Positions 33,301 to 45,532 of a stretch of DNA of 64,000 bases are shown piece after piece (the stretch's first letter is position 1; each line of letters begins with the position of its first letter). A program made the translations under genes and the position numbers. The DNA lies in NCBI RefSeq assembly GCF_024323335.1, contig NC_066579.1, forward strand, positions 251,899,575-251,963,574. Reading direction: 5' to 3'. This stretch comes from Lathyrus oleraceus. Lineage: Eukaryota; Streptophyta; Magnoliopsida; Fabales; Fabaceae. The notes under the pieces are model-generated. The model searched no databases and was not told the origin of the DNA. It saw only the letters and a list, made by a program, of their open reading frames with translations.

Positions 33301-35021
33301 TCCAAGCTTTTGATCCAAATTTGATCTGGAGATGTAATGATGATGCAAGGCTAAGGAATTAAGACATGAAGATCAACTAAGGATGTTGAAATTCAAGCTT
33401 GAAATTGAGAAATGAAAATTGAAATTCCTTTGAGTGAGGGTGAGGTTTCAATTCAGCAGAGTTTCAGATCTTCTTCAGGTTGAATTTTGAATGGGATTGC
33501 ACTTCTATTTATATCTGGAGATGATGCAATGAGGTGCTTTGCTTGTATGCATGAAAATTGGAACTTCCGTGCATGGGCCTGTACAGGTACGTGCAAAGCC
33601 CAAAAATGGATGAAAATGCAAGTTGAACTCAAATGCAAATGGTTTGGACGTGTAATTGGAGCTGCATTGGCTTGTGCATGAAGTTATGATGTGAATTGCA
33701 TAATTGAACCTAAACATTGAGCTCATCGAAACTCACACATGGAAAATCCAAAAATGGTCATGTGAGTAATGGTTGGAAAGCTCTTGGAATAAGGAACAAA
33801 AGTTATGTTGGGAAAAAATCCATTTGGAGTTTGGAAATGTATGAAAACTGGATGTGAAGTTTAGGATACAAAACATGTCTTTGAAAAATTTGCCAAAAAC
33901 AAGCAACTTCAAGCCCTTCTGTTTCAATGATGCAAGCCTAAAATTGAACCACCTCCATCACCAAAGTTGTAGATCCTTTCAATCTGATAAATTTAGACTT
34001 AAATTTTGCATAATTTGGATTTTTAATGAGAAGGTTATGGGCACTTGAAGTTGGACTTTTTTCAAATTCAATGGTTTTGGTCCAAAGTGACCTATAATAT
34101 TTTGTATTATCACATGTGTTTATTTTAGGATTATGAAATTTTGTCCAACATAACATTTTAATTAGACATCTTAAGTTTTTGAATGCATTTGGTCGCACCT
34201 CAAAATCATAAAAATTAAGGAAGTTAGGTCCTTGGGAAGTTGTACCTTCAAAGTTGTTCCTTCGAATGCATTTGGTCGCACCTTCATAGTTTCAAATGGA
34301 TTTTCTATGAACACGAAAGTTGTTCATATGGTTCTTAAGAACATTTTTTCTCTTGGGGTCAAATTCATTTGACAAACACATCACAAGTTGTGTCTCAGTG
34401 ATCTTCAGTTTAGTCAGATGACTTGACTAGTCAACTTCTCAAGGCCAAACTTCAAATCTTGATGAATTAATGATTGATGATACTCACATAGGCTCATATA
34501 TGCATAAAATAATGAGTGAAATAACTTACCTTGATTAAATTTGATCATAGGTTGAGGTTGCTTCATGAGCAAGACACAGTCAATGCATAGCTGAATTAGG
34601 GTTTCCTTGAGAAACAATCCTCAAGTCCTTTGGGTTATCTTGATCAAATTGGAAAACTGAGATACTTGGGAGACATATATGATGATTAGGATCTTTATGG
34701 ACCATTGTCATGCTTTTCCTCATCTTCATATGGCCATTTCATTTAGCTTAGAAGCCTCCTAGGAGCAGGGGATCACATGATCACTTGAGCTTCAAAATAA
34801 AAAGAGTTAGTGACATATTTTTTGTGCCTTTTGTTAGTAAACAAATAAGAAAATAAATAATATACAATACAAGCATGCTTCTTGGTCTCAAAACCACTCA
34901 CACAAGTCCCAACCCCTAGGGTAAATGAGCCACACATGCTATGATCCTTGAGGCAATACACTGAGCAGATGGTATGATGCCATGAGGGATCTTAGGGACA
35001 AAATTAGGGTCTTACATGAAT
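30318..35021 (-). mobile_element. Solo Ogre LTR inserted antisense in pol, with target duplication
   Basis: The LTR proper spans 30323-35016 (4694 bp). On the plus strand it starts TGTAGCGGGG and ends GTCTTACA, which is the reverse complement of the Ogre LTR. It is flanked by TGACT (30318-30322) and TGAAT (35017-35021), a 5-bp duplication with one later substitution. No PBS, coding sequence or polypurine tract adjoins it, so it is a solo LTR left by recombination between the two LTRs of a full element. It is most like LTR B. A TATA-like box on the minus strand is near 33505-33515. Small frames inside it are not genes. Confidence 0.93.
33505..33515 (-). promoter_or_regulatory. TATA box in the solo LTR
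   Basis: GATATAAATAG on the minus strand lies about 1.5 kb from the LTR start, the same distance as the box in the LTR at 38540-43230. Any transcript would run antisense to the pol remnants to its left. Confidence 0.5.
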
Positions 35022-35354
35022 GAAGCGGAATGGTGTCATACCAGGTTTGATCATTTGGATTTGATTGAAGAGAAGAGATTAACTGCAATGTGTCATGGTC
35101 AGTTATATCAACAGAGGATGAAGAAAGTTTTCGATAAGAAGGTCAAACCTCGTGTGTTCAGAGAAGGTGACCTTGTACTCAAGAAGATTTTATCGTTCAA
35201 GCCAGAATCCAGAGGAAACTGGACTCCCAATTATGAAGGCCCATATATTGTTAAGAGAGCCTTTTCAGGCGGTGCATTGATTCTTACAACTATGGATGGT
35301 GAAGAGTTCACTCGTCCTGTGAACGCAGATGCAGTCAAGAAATACTTCACCTAA
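35022..35354 (+). pseudogene. pol: Ogre pol: integrase C-terminal segment, element B
   Basis: This is the continuation of the integrase after the solo LTR: about 111 open codons ending with TAA at 35354. It shows the Ty3/gypsy integrase C-terminal GPY/F module (NYEGPYIVKRAFSGGALIL) and a basic stretch (RMKKVFDKKVKPRVFREGDLVLKK). It matches the intact 57035-57373 segment of element C closely. It is open, but separated from the rest of pol by 4.7 kb of inserted DNA, so it is not expressed as part of Pol. Confidence 0.88.
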
Positions 35355-38300
35355 AAAAAATAAAAAAACAACTCACTAAGTTGAAAACCCGAAAGGGCAA
35401 CTTAGTCAAAAATGAGCGTCTCGGTGGATTGAAAACCCGAAAGGGCAATCCAGGCAAAAGTTAGAGACATAAAACAGAAAAGAATTTCCCGATAAGTTGA
35501 GTCCCCCACCTTGGGGTAACTTATGCAAAAATTAGGGATTATGGCAAGTAACTGCATCCTGCTGATCTTCAGTGATTTTGAAGACTTGTTTGTGCACAAG
35601 GGTTGACGTTGGTTCATCTTCAGCAACGGTCAAAAGCACAGTGGATATCATGATTTGGTAGAAGGATTAAGGATCATTTGTATTCAATGTACCTTTTTCC
35701 ATATAAATTACGATTTTCAACTTTGTAAAATCTTTGGAGTCTTGTCATTTACAGACTACCATTCCATTAAATAAAGTTGAGCTTTTATCCAATTGTTTCT
35801 ACTCTTATTTACTTCAACCAATAGTTTTAAATTTTGTTATGATCATTTTGAAATTAAATTTTTAAATCAAAATCAAATTTTCTTAAATATATAAAAGCAA
35901 AAACTTTTCCAAAGCAAGTAACAGTAATATCAACAGCATTTCAGTAAGAAGCAAGTTCTTAAGTGCGAAGCATCTGAGGATCCCCCAAGAAGTAACTCTT
36001 CGGGTATCTCTAGTCATCAGTGTAGACTCATTTCCTCAGTAGAGTGCGGTTGTCCCAGCTAGCGGATTCAGTTCCCCGGTGGTGTGTTTGATTCCCCAGT
36101 GGAGCTTCTTTCTTTTTCCCCAACTGAGTTGGTTGATTCATATACCCTGTGGCGTATTGTTTTCCCCAGTAAAGTCGCCAAGATGTTTGTGCATCCCAGT
36201 GGAGTTTCTTTCTCCATCCCCAACAGAATTTCGGCCTTCCTAGTAGAGTTTGTATTTCCTCAGCAGGTAGATCGTCATCAGAAGATGTGTTGATCTTCCC
36301 CAGTATATCTCTTTGGTGTCCCCACCAATCATCGCATCTTTGCTCCCAGTCAGAGTTTCCTTCTGGTTTCTAAGCAGCTTTTTGATTCTTCCCCAGTAGG
36401 GTTGACCTAAAATTCCCTACAGTTGGATGTTTTATCCTCAGCAGATCTCTTTCCCCAGCCAGGTTTGGGCCTTTGGGATGTTGGTCTCTCTGTTCTCCAT
36501 CAGTTTGTCTCCATGATTTGTGGATTGACCGAGGATTGTACCGGTAGTTCAAGTTCCTTGCGACACCTCTGTATCCTTTGTGATCGTTTTGCCAGCACAG
36601 CCACATATATACATAAACGTTCATATAAACTCATAATTGGCATATCTCGCATCTTCATTTTTGATTTGTTTGAGATTCTCATTCTCTGTTATGGCGGTAC
36701 TTTATCCCCATACCAAATATGGAGTGTGTCCTCTTTCAATTGTAGAGTGTCAGCCCCTTAAGCATAAAGACTTTAGCCTTTCTCCGTTTCCCCACTGAGT
36801 TTGTTTCCTCGTGGATGATTGTTATTTCAGTTTCCTCTCTAGTAAATTTTCTAGACGGAATTACTTCCCTTGAGTTATGTCCTCATTGGGTTGAGTCCTA
36901 ATTGACCATTTTCTTTCTAGCTCTTACCTAGATAGATATTTTGGTCCCCTAAGAGTCTATTACCCAGTAACTGGTAATATTCTTCTTAGTTTGCAGTTTG
37001 TTACTTCTTGCCCAATACCCGACAAATGTACCTTTTTTCACCCCTCAGTAGAATCCCCAGTGGATCTATTCCCCGGAAAGTATATCCTTGATATGTTCAT
37101 CTTAACCGCTGACAGATATCTTTTCTTTCCTTGCAGGAGTCTATCCTTGATATGTTCACTTTAACCATTGACGGATATTCTTGCTTTTGGTATTCTACCC
37201 AGTAAAAAGGTAGTTGTAATCCCTATTTTGTTCCTCAGAGAGTTAATCCTTGATATGTTCATCTTAGCCGATGACGTATTTTCTTCTCCTTGTTGGTTTT
37301 CTACCTTGTAGCCGATAGTTGTAAATCCTACTTTTTCCGTGTGCAAAGTTTATCCTTGATATGTTCACTTTAACCAGTGACAGATTTTCTCTTCATTGGT
37401 ATTCTATCCAGTAACTGATAGATGTAATCCCTATTTTTGATCCCCTTTTCAGAGTCTATCCTTGATATGTTCACTTTAACCAGTGACAAATTTTCTCTTT
37501 GATTGGTCTTCTACCCAGTAACCGGTAGTTGTAAATCCTACTTTGTCCCTTCGCAGAGTTAATCCTTGATATGTTCATCCTAACCGGTGACGGATTTTCT
37601 CTCCGACGGTTTTCTATCCAGTATTCGATAGATGTAATTCCTCCCTTTTTTGTTCAGTTGGTTTATCCTTGATATGTTCATCCTAACCAATGACGAGTAT
37701 CCTCCTTAACATCCCCAGGAAAGTCTATCCTTGATTTGTTCATCTTAATCGATGACGGATTTTCTTCCCTGTCGAGTTTATCCTTGATATATTCATCCTA
37801 ACCGATGACGAACACTCTCACCCTTGGTCTTCAGCCCAATAATTGGTAGTTGTAAATCCTACTTTCTGTAGTTTTTCCCAGCAAGGCTATTCTTACCCAA
37901 TAACCGGTAATGGATATTCCTCCTTGCTCTTCCCTCAGCGAGTCATCCTTGATATGTTCATCTTAACCGATGACGGATGTTCTCTCTGTCAGATCTTTAT
38001 TATCTCCTTACCCAGTAACAGGTAGTAGGTAATAGATTTCTGCTCCTCCTGTTTTGAAGTTTATTTCTTCCCCACTTGAGTTGAGTGCGCATTTCCTTAG
38101 TGAAATCACTTTTCCCTGCACGAGTCGAGTATTTCAGTTTTATCCTGACTTATTCGTATCCCCTGCAGATGCTGTTGTTTTTCCCCGGCTGAGTCTTTCC
38201 ATTGTTATATGGATCCCCTCGAGTCCCCCAGTAGTTTTAAGTCGTAGCCTGGCCTGCGCATAATTCCTTTTTATCCCCTAGAGTCTATATCCCCCCAGTG

Positions 38301-38525
38301 AGTTTTCCTCATGGAATGCATTGTGCTCCTGCGAACTTTCGGTCTCTCTGATTTCTTTTCCTTTGTGGAAATATTTCCACACAAAGCATTAACCTTTGCA
38401 TTCATATCATATGCATCATGAGGTATCTTAGGGACCAAAATTTGTTTCTCTATGTTTTTATTTAAGCCCATTCTACTGAGTCGAGTCGAAGATTTTAACC
38501 TTCAGCTCCTCAGTTAGAATGTCCT
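35355..38525 (+). other. Long 3' untranslated region of the Ogre element, rich in degenerate tandem repeats
   Basis: Just after pol the short unit GAAAACCCGAAAGGGC appears twice (about 35384 and 35430). From 35970 to 38300 the sequence is built of degenerate CCCCAGT(A/G)GAGTT-type units. From 37080 to 38000 there are about ten copies of a unit containing CCTTGATATGTTCA followed by (T/C)TTAACCGATGACGGAT, spaced about 60-110 bp. Long, variable repeat tracts between pol and the 3' LTR are characteristic of Ogre elements. No gene is supported; the small frames here translate repeat units. Confidence 0.85.
37080..38000 (+). repeat. Degenerate tandem repeats in the Ogre 3' UTR
   Basis: The core CCTTGATATGTTCA recurs, with variants, at about 37086, 37146, 37247, 37351, 37459, 37564, 37668, 37728, 37788 and 37947. 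It alternates with CCCAGTAACCGGTAG-type units. The spacing varies between about 60 and 160 bp, so the array is higher-order and decayed. Confidence 0.8.
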
Positions 38526-38539
38526 TAAATAGGGGCAGC
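38526..38539 (+). promoter_or_regulatory. Ogre polypurine tract before the LTR at 38540
   Basis: TAAATAGGGGCAGC immediately precedes the LTR. The counterpart in element C is TAAATAGGGGCATC at 62411-62424. It shows that the LTR at 38540 was the 3' LTR of the body to its left. Confidence 0.82.
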
Positions 38540-41500
38540 TGAAAGACCCCAATTTTGACCCTAAGATCCCTCATGCAATTCCATCATAAGCATTAGCATT
38601 GGGATCATGCCTTGGCATCCTCCTTACGCCTATTTAATTGGGTTTATTTTGGGAGAGATCACCAAGCATTTTGCAATGATATCATACTTGTATATGTCAT
38701 TTTACTAACCAAAATACCAAAAATATGTCTTTGTATTTATCTAACTCTTTTGTAGGTAGGGCATGATCTCATTGATTCATTGATCACATCTAGGGTTTGA
38801 GACCCTCATGAACAAAGAGCACAACCAAGAATTGATTCAACAATAGTTATGAACATCATATATGAGTCCCAATGTTCTCTACATGTTATATTGATCATGT
38901 TTGCTTGAAGAGTTTGAGGGTGATTTGCCTAGGAAGCCCTAGTTTGACTGGGTATCTTGATTAACTTCTCCAACAAGATATCTCACCAATTGATCAAATT
39001 TCTCAAGGTACACATCAAAATTCATCATCTTATTCATATATGATCTACCATGATCTAAGAAAGTCAAGAGAATTGGAAATTAGAAAGTTGGTTGATGGTG
39101 GTTGGCCAGATGAATTCATCTGATCAAAACTGGGTCTCCCTAGACCCTATCTCCTACAATTTTCACCATATGAAAATTATTCCAAGATAAAACTCACTAT
39201 AAATGACATTATGAACAACTTTCATGTTGAGACCTAGAGCTAGTTTTTCTTGGAATATCATTTTCTACGTTGAAACATTATAGGTCATTTTGTCTAAACC
39301 CTAACTTGAAAGTCAACTTCCCAAGGCCATAACTTGCTCAATTTTTATGATATGAAAGATTTCCAAGTTTCAAAATCAAATTAAAGTGTCTACTTCAAAT
39401 TTGATGTTTGGAGTGGGAGCTAATTCAACTTCTTTGAACATGTGATATGAGGCTACATTATAGGTCACTTTTGACCTATACCATTGATCATGTGATTTTT
39501 CCAAATTTAAAAAATGCATAACTCTATAATTTCAAATCCAAATTACATGAAATTTGTGACCATTTTTAAGGTCGTTGAGAGAGCTACAACTTTGATGAAG
39601 ACACTTTTCTCGTTTGAAGCACCTATAAAAAGTTAAGCAAGGTGAAATATTGAGACATATGGCTTGACACTTAGAAAAATTTTGATATGTCAAATTTTTC
39701 CAAACTTCCACCTCAAATATCTCCAAGTTCCAAGATCCAAATGAAAAAGTGTTCAACATCAAACTTGTTCCTCTTGATCTCACCTTTCTAAAGAGCTAAA
39801 GTTCATGCATTTTGGATGAGAAATACATAGGTTGCGCATGGCTTAAACAAACTGATATCATTTGGCATGGATCAATCTTCAAGTGACAATGCACATGTAC
39901 CTTGATATCCATTCCGTCTCCCAAGTATTTGATCATTCATTTGGACTTTCAAACCATTATTCCATGGGCCTATGCGCGCCCATGCACCATGCTTTCATCA
40001 GTTTGCCAAAATTGGAAAGTGAGAAGAGTGTGCAAATATCACATGGATTCCTCTATAAATACAGCTGCATTTGCTCAGAAATCACAAACACCTTGCGCCA
40101 GCTTTGAATCCCCATTGAAAACCTTTCATTGTAAGAGGATAACCCTGATGAATTCATTTGAATTTGAGCTTGAATCTCCACTATTTTGGAATTCAATTTT
40201 CCAGGAGTCCATTGATTCTAAGCCTTTCCATTCCTCTCCTGCAAGCTATTGAAGTGAAGCCAAGCATAATTTAGATCAAGATCTAGTAAGCTCAGACCTC
40301 CATTGAAGGTAATTTGCAGAAATTTTAAACTATTCGATTCTCCTTGATTCTTGCTCAATTCCATTGATTCTTGAGTTGTCTGAAGTCCTACCAATGTAGG
40401 AAAGAAGACTGAGTTGCTTTGAGGCCAAATCGAAGCAACTTAGATCATGAACCTCATTTTTCAATTCCACATATCTCTCAATATAGTTGGAATTAGATGA
40501 ATTGGAAGTGATATTCTGCTCAGTGATGTTTTCTCTTTAAAATCATGTCCCTGTTTGAAATTTTGGTGATGGTTCATGTTGACCACTCCGGAGAAGACAA
40601 CCGGAGTTCCGGCTCTAGTGATGATGTGTCTTGAGTCTGAGCCATGGGATCCAACCTCCACGTTTTAATCTTAGTCGTCCCTTGTGAATACCATCTTTGC
40701 AGCGCGTTTGATTAGGACATTGGTGGAACGTGTGTTATGGATCATCAGATCTGCCACCTCAATTAAGGAGGGAGATCTGATGGTCCACATATTTTAGCAT
40801 TTTCTGAATTTCCATTTAATTCCATTTTCTTCAATAATTCGTATTAAATTTAATATTGATCCAAAATATATGGGACTTTCACCAAATATTTTCAAATATT
40901 TTTCTCTTTCATATTCTGAATTAAAATCATTTTTTGGATCATTATTATTATTTTTCATGAATTAATTTATTTTGCATTTGTTTTTAATTATTTAAAAATA
41001 TTTTTAAGTGTCCAAAAATTATGAAATTCTTTCTCCAAGGTCCTTCGACCTTGTTTGACCTATGATAAATCTCATGGCCATTTATTTGGTGTTTTGATGA
41101 GATTTTAGGATTTGGACAAAACATATTTATATTTAATGCATTATTTTACTATTTTTAATTGAATAAATGTCATTTTAATTGTGTTGACCATTTGGATTGA
41201 CTTAATTGAGTTTCTTATTTGTTGTTGGGCCTTGGTCAAGGTTGATTTGACTTTGTCAAGTTAATATTATTGGATTTAGGGGATTGATGGAATGTACATT
41301 CTATCTTCCAAATTGAATGAATAATATTAATTTGGTAAAAGTCCTCCTTTTACCAATTTGTGATCTCATTCATCCATTTCCCTCTTCATCTAATTCCCCT
41401 TCTTTATCCATTCATTTCAATTGGCCAATGACTTCTCAAAATCCTAATGCTAGTTGATTGAAAGATTAACATGAGTATGGATGAGATTAGGCCACACCTT

Positions 41501-43230
41501 TGCATATTTTGTGTGTGTGGTATGTTTAATGAGCATAGTTCATAATACTATGTCTCCAACATGCATTAACACCAAAAGTCTATTGCCCGGCCTCAAATAG
41601 TTGTGACTTCTACATAAGTCCAATTACGATTGCTTAACATAACTCTAAATTTGTGACACTTAAGGCATAAGCATTCTAGTTAGTGAGATTGTAAGTCTCC
41701 CCCCTTCCATGGTATTGTGTGGAAACTTGGCCTTCTTTCCTTCCTTTGGAAGATGTTTTGGTTCAAGGATCCATGCTTGTGGCAAGTGGGTTGAGTGTTC
41801 TCCAAAGAATGTCTTGAAATCAAAAAAGCAAAACAAAACTAACTACTAACTCACTAACCATTAATTTTTAATTTCATGTCTTTACTTTTAATACAATTTA
41901 CTTTTTCACTTTACATCATTTGCCATTATACATATCATTCTAATTGTTTATGTTAATTTAAATTTCCCTTTGTCCATTTGGACCATATTGTGTGATATTA
42001 TTTTGTTGGTGTATACCTTGTTTACTTGTTTGGTCCTTGACCGTGAATACACTTAATAATAACAAAAACCCTAAAAGACTTTTGAGTGGACTGTTGTTTT
42101 GATCTCCCCCAGCTGGACTTAGGATTTAAGCAATATTCCTTTGCTAATGGACTTGGCCAATGCCAATTTGTTGAAGAACCAAGTAATTGCAATTTGAATT
42201 CATCGATACATCATTCAATATCTCACCAGTTCATCTGCAACATTGATCATTGTTAAGCTGTTATGTTGAACATGTGACTTGTGGAGTTCATCTGCTACAT
42301 AGGTTATTTTGAAGAAGATCATGAAGTGGATAAGCTTGGATGGCGCCATCTTTATTTGATGCCTTTGATCTTCAAGATTGGTATAATTGTGCATTTGTGT
42401 AATGCTTGAATCTAAAAAGTCCAAGGGAATTATGGGTTTCTGTTGACATACTTGTCTATTGGATTGCTCCCATTTGGTCAGATCTTTTTAACTTTAAACT
42501 TTAAAATTTTTATGCATAGAATAGTCTCTTCATCTTCTCCCCATTTCTTTAATTTCAAAATCTCTCCCTCCATTTTTTTAAAAAACCTTCTTTGTGTGAA
42601 CTACTTTTGTTCTAAACTTAGACCACTTTTAAAAAAGGTAGAAAGTTTGGCCTTATGCCATTGCAGTTTCAAACTTATTTTCATAAATCAAACTTGTAAA
42701 TAAACTTAACTATACTTGACTTAAACTTTCAAAAAGCCAAAAAGAACTAACTCATTCAAACCATTTTCAGGCCTTTGTGCCTTTCAAACTTAAATTTTGT
42801 TAAAACCAACACACTCATTTTGAAATTTATAGCACGAACTACGAGGTTTTGATCCCTCATTTATATGTTGGTACGTAGGCACAAGACCGAAGGTCTTGTC
42901 AAACACAAAAATATAATTAATGAATTCTTTTCTCATCCCCCCATTCTATTTGTTTGTAAACATCACTTTGTACAAAATACATATGCACACAACAAGGGCT
43001 CCCTAGGAGTACCTAGGACACTTTGGGTGCTAACACCTTTCCTCTGTGTAACCAACCCCCTTACCTGTGATCTCTGATTTTTATTAGTTTTTATTTGAAA
43101 ACTTCTTACTAATTAGGTTTTGTTCGTACTTTTTCCATTTTCCCTTGGAAACAATAAAAGCGCGGTGGTGACTCTTGTTAATTGATCTCTAGCTTGCCAA
43201 TAGCTTGATGATCATGAATTTCCCGCTACA
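38540..43230 (+). repeat. Complete Ogre LTR, subfamily A (3' LTR)
   Basis: This LTR is 4691 bp long. It starts TGAAAGACCCCAATTTTG, where other copies have TGTAAGACCC, and ends TCCCGCTACA. It is preceded by a polypurine tract and so is a 3' LTR. Its partner by subfamily is the interrupted LTR A at 1-14268, with which it aligns throughout, except that it has no copia insertion. At roughly 85-90% similarity by eye the pair is old. What follows at 43231 is mid-gag sequence of another Ogre, not a PBS. Confidence 0.9.
40052..40061 (+). promoter_or_regulatory. TATA box of the Ogre LTR at 38540
   Basis: CTATAAATAC lies about 1.5 kb from the LTR start and matches the positions of the boxes in LTR A and LTR B. 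As part of a 3' LTR it would drive transcription into the flanking element D. Confidence 0.55.
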
Positions 43231-44261
43231 ACGCCAGATAGGGACCAGTTGAGGTCCATGTCTCAAAAAGATAAGGAGACATTCAAGGAGTATGCCCAGC
43301 GTTGGAGGGAGTTGGTTTCCTAGATCACTCCTCCTTTGGAGAAAAAGGAGATGACAAAAATCTTTCTGAAAACCCTGAGTTCATTTTATTATGAACGCAT
43401 GATCGCTAGTGCCCCCAGTGATTTTACCGAAATGGTAAACAAGGGGATGAGACTTGAAGAAGGGGTCCGTGAAGGACGACTGTCAAAATATGAGGCGTCG
43501 ACAAGCAAGAAGTATGGGAGTAGTTTCAGCAAGAGGAAGGATAGTGAAACAAACGCAATTTCTAGTGGGAGGCAAATGAGGCCTCAAATCAGAAGAAATC
43601 CACCACCCTTTCAACATCATCATCATCAAGTATCATTTGTTATTCCAGTATTCTCAAATCAGCAAACAACACCAATTCAACAACAACAACAACACAATAT
43701 CAAAGTTAACGTCAACAACAACAACCGCAACAAAGAACAAACACCTACAACAACAACAATCATCACCAGCAACAGAACTTTGAGAGAAAGAAGGTCTCTT
43801 TCGACCCGATTCCTATGTCATATGCAGAACTGTACCCATAATTAGTCCTCAAAAATTTGATTCAACCGAGGAATCCACCGCAGATCCCAGAACCACTTCC
43901 TTTGTGGTATAAACCCAAACTTCACTGTAATTTTCACCAGGGTATAAACCCGTATGCATCTGATAAGGTTGTATCGTATTAATACAATGTTACGATGATG
44001 GAGAATGGTCAAGAGGTCTCGTTGCCTACGACCAATTCAGTGGTGAGCATTGCAGATGTTACGAAGGTGACCCGCAGTGGTCGAGTTTTTGGACAGGTGT
44101 TCCCGGAGAATAAAGAAGAGTTGAGTATTGGTAAGAAGGCGGAGGTGCCTATTGTAGATCCTGTTGGTTGTTCAAAAGATAAGTCTGGTGAATTCAGCAA
44201 TTTGAAAGCCAATAGTGAGGATGATGACGTACTTTAGTTAATAAAAAGGAGTGAATTTAAT
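43231..44261 (+). pseudogene. gag: Ogre gag, element D, truncated at both ends of the domain
   Basis: Homology starts abruptly at ACGCCAGATAGGGACC, equal to 22624 in element B, with no N-terminal gag, leader or PBS. TAG at 43321-43323 replaces CAG. The gag core continues in 43336-43845 (YYERMIASAPSDFTEMVNKGM), followed by a Gln/Asn/Thr-rich low-complexity region of CAA repeats (43670-43780) which element B has lost. A deletion near 43940 of roughly 0.5 kb removes the zinc knuckle and linker and fuses FHQG to the later 'NPYASDK' segment. The frame 43995-44237 carries the last part of the linker. Confidence 0.87.
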
Positions 44262-45280
44262 GTGGTTAAGCAGTTGCTCCAAACCCTCTCCAAAATTTTC
44301 GTGCTGTCTCTGCTTTTGAATTCTGAAGCGCATAGAGAAGCACTCCAGAGAGCTCTTGAACAAGAATATGTAGAGCAAGATGTTATTGTGGCTCAATTTG
44401 AACACATAGTGGCTAACATCACTTCATGCAATAATTTGAACTTTTGCGATGAAGAACTCCTTGAGGAGGGAAGAAATCACAATCTGGCTTTGCATATTTT
44501 GATGAATTGTAAGGAAGATGGTTTGTCAAACGTGCTAGTTGACACTGGGTCGTCACTCAATGTGCTTCCAAAGTCAACATTGTCAAATTTATATTATCAA
44601 GGAGCTCCCATGAGGGACAGTGGGGTAATTGTCAAAGCCTTTGATGGCTCGCACAAGACAGTCATTGGATAAGTGGACCTTCCAGTAAAGATAGGTCTGA
44701 GTGATTTTCAGATTACTTTCCAGGTAATGGATATTCAAATTGCCTATAGTTGTTTATTGGGAAGGCCATGGATTCATGAGGCAGGGGCTGTTACTTCCAC
44801 TCTGCATCAGAAGTTAAAATTTGTCAAGAATGGCAAGTTGGTGATTGTGGGAGGAGAGAAAGCACTGTTTGTTAGCCATTTGTCATCTTTCTCGTATGTG
44901 GAAGCTGAGGATGAGGTTGGAACTCCATCCCAAGCCTTATCTATTACTGCTAAGAAGAGAGTTGGGGTACCTATGTCCTCTCTGAAAGATGCACAGAAGA
45001 TTGTGGAAGAAGGTCCTGTTGATCAGTGGGGGCGCGTGGTAGAGGTCGCCGACAACAAGGAAAGAACTGGTTTGGGGTTCCAGTAGGGCTCATCAACCGT
45101 TAGATCTGAAGAGATGCAACTCAGCTTCCATAGCGGAGGGTTCATTCACGGGAATGAACAACACTTAGCTGTTGTGCTAGAGGACAACAAAGAGGGAGAC
45201 TACACCAACTTTGTGACGCATGGAAAGACATGCAACAATTGGACTGCTGCTGATATTCCTGTTATTTTGCATCGATCTAA
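44262..45280 (+). pseudogene. pro: Ogre protease and gag-pro C-terminal tail, element D
   Basis: The 44262-44672 frame holds the pepsin-like retroviral protease start (LALHILMNCKED ... VLVDTGSSLNVLPKSTL, catalytic Asp at 44541). TAA at 44670-44672 interrupts it where a Glu codon is expected. The frame continues in phase at 44673-45086 with LLGRPWIHEAG, ending at TAG 45084-45086. After that stop the same frame stays open for about 65 codons to TCTAA at 45280, where the intron starts. The stop at 24338 of element B is absent here (CAG), so the two copies broke independently at that site. Confidence 0.88.
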
Positions 45281-45532
45281 GTAATTGATTTTACATTTTA
45301 AAATCCTTTTCCTATACATAAGGGAGAAGTGAACATTGTTTGGGCATTTTAAATTGATCATCAATAAAATTAATTATATTCATCCACATCTTTGATGTTT
45401 TGTTTTTACGTTTTGCTTATTTCTGAAAATGGTAATCACAAAAAACATAAATACATAATATAATTATCCATCTGCATAATATTTGGTCACAAATTCACTT
45501 CTCTAAAATTAAAATATCAAATCATTATGCAG
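45281..45532 (+). other. Ogre intron between gag-protease and pol, element D
   Basis: This 252-nt intron (GTAATTG ... TTATGCAG) begins within the stop codon context ATCTAAGTAATT. Joining 45280 to 45533 converts AAG-TAA into an AAG codon followed by TTG GTT CCT and gives an in-frame gag-pro-pol fusion, ending the need for the TAA stop. The length equals that in element B. Elements of this lineage are known to carry an intron at this place. Confidence 0.88.

Noticed and set aside
38540..43230. This LTR as the 5' LTR of element D
   Set aside because: It is preceded by a polypurine tract and 3' UTR and is not followed by a PBS or leader, so it is a 3' LTR of the body to its left. Shared use through an internal deletion of D is possible but less simple.
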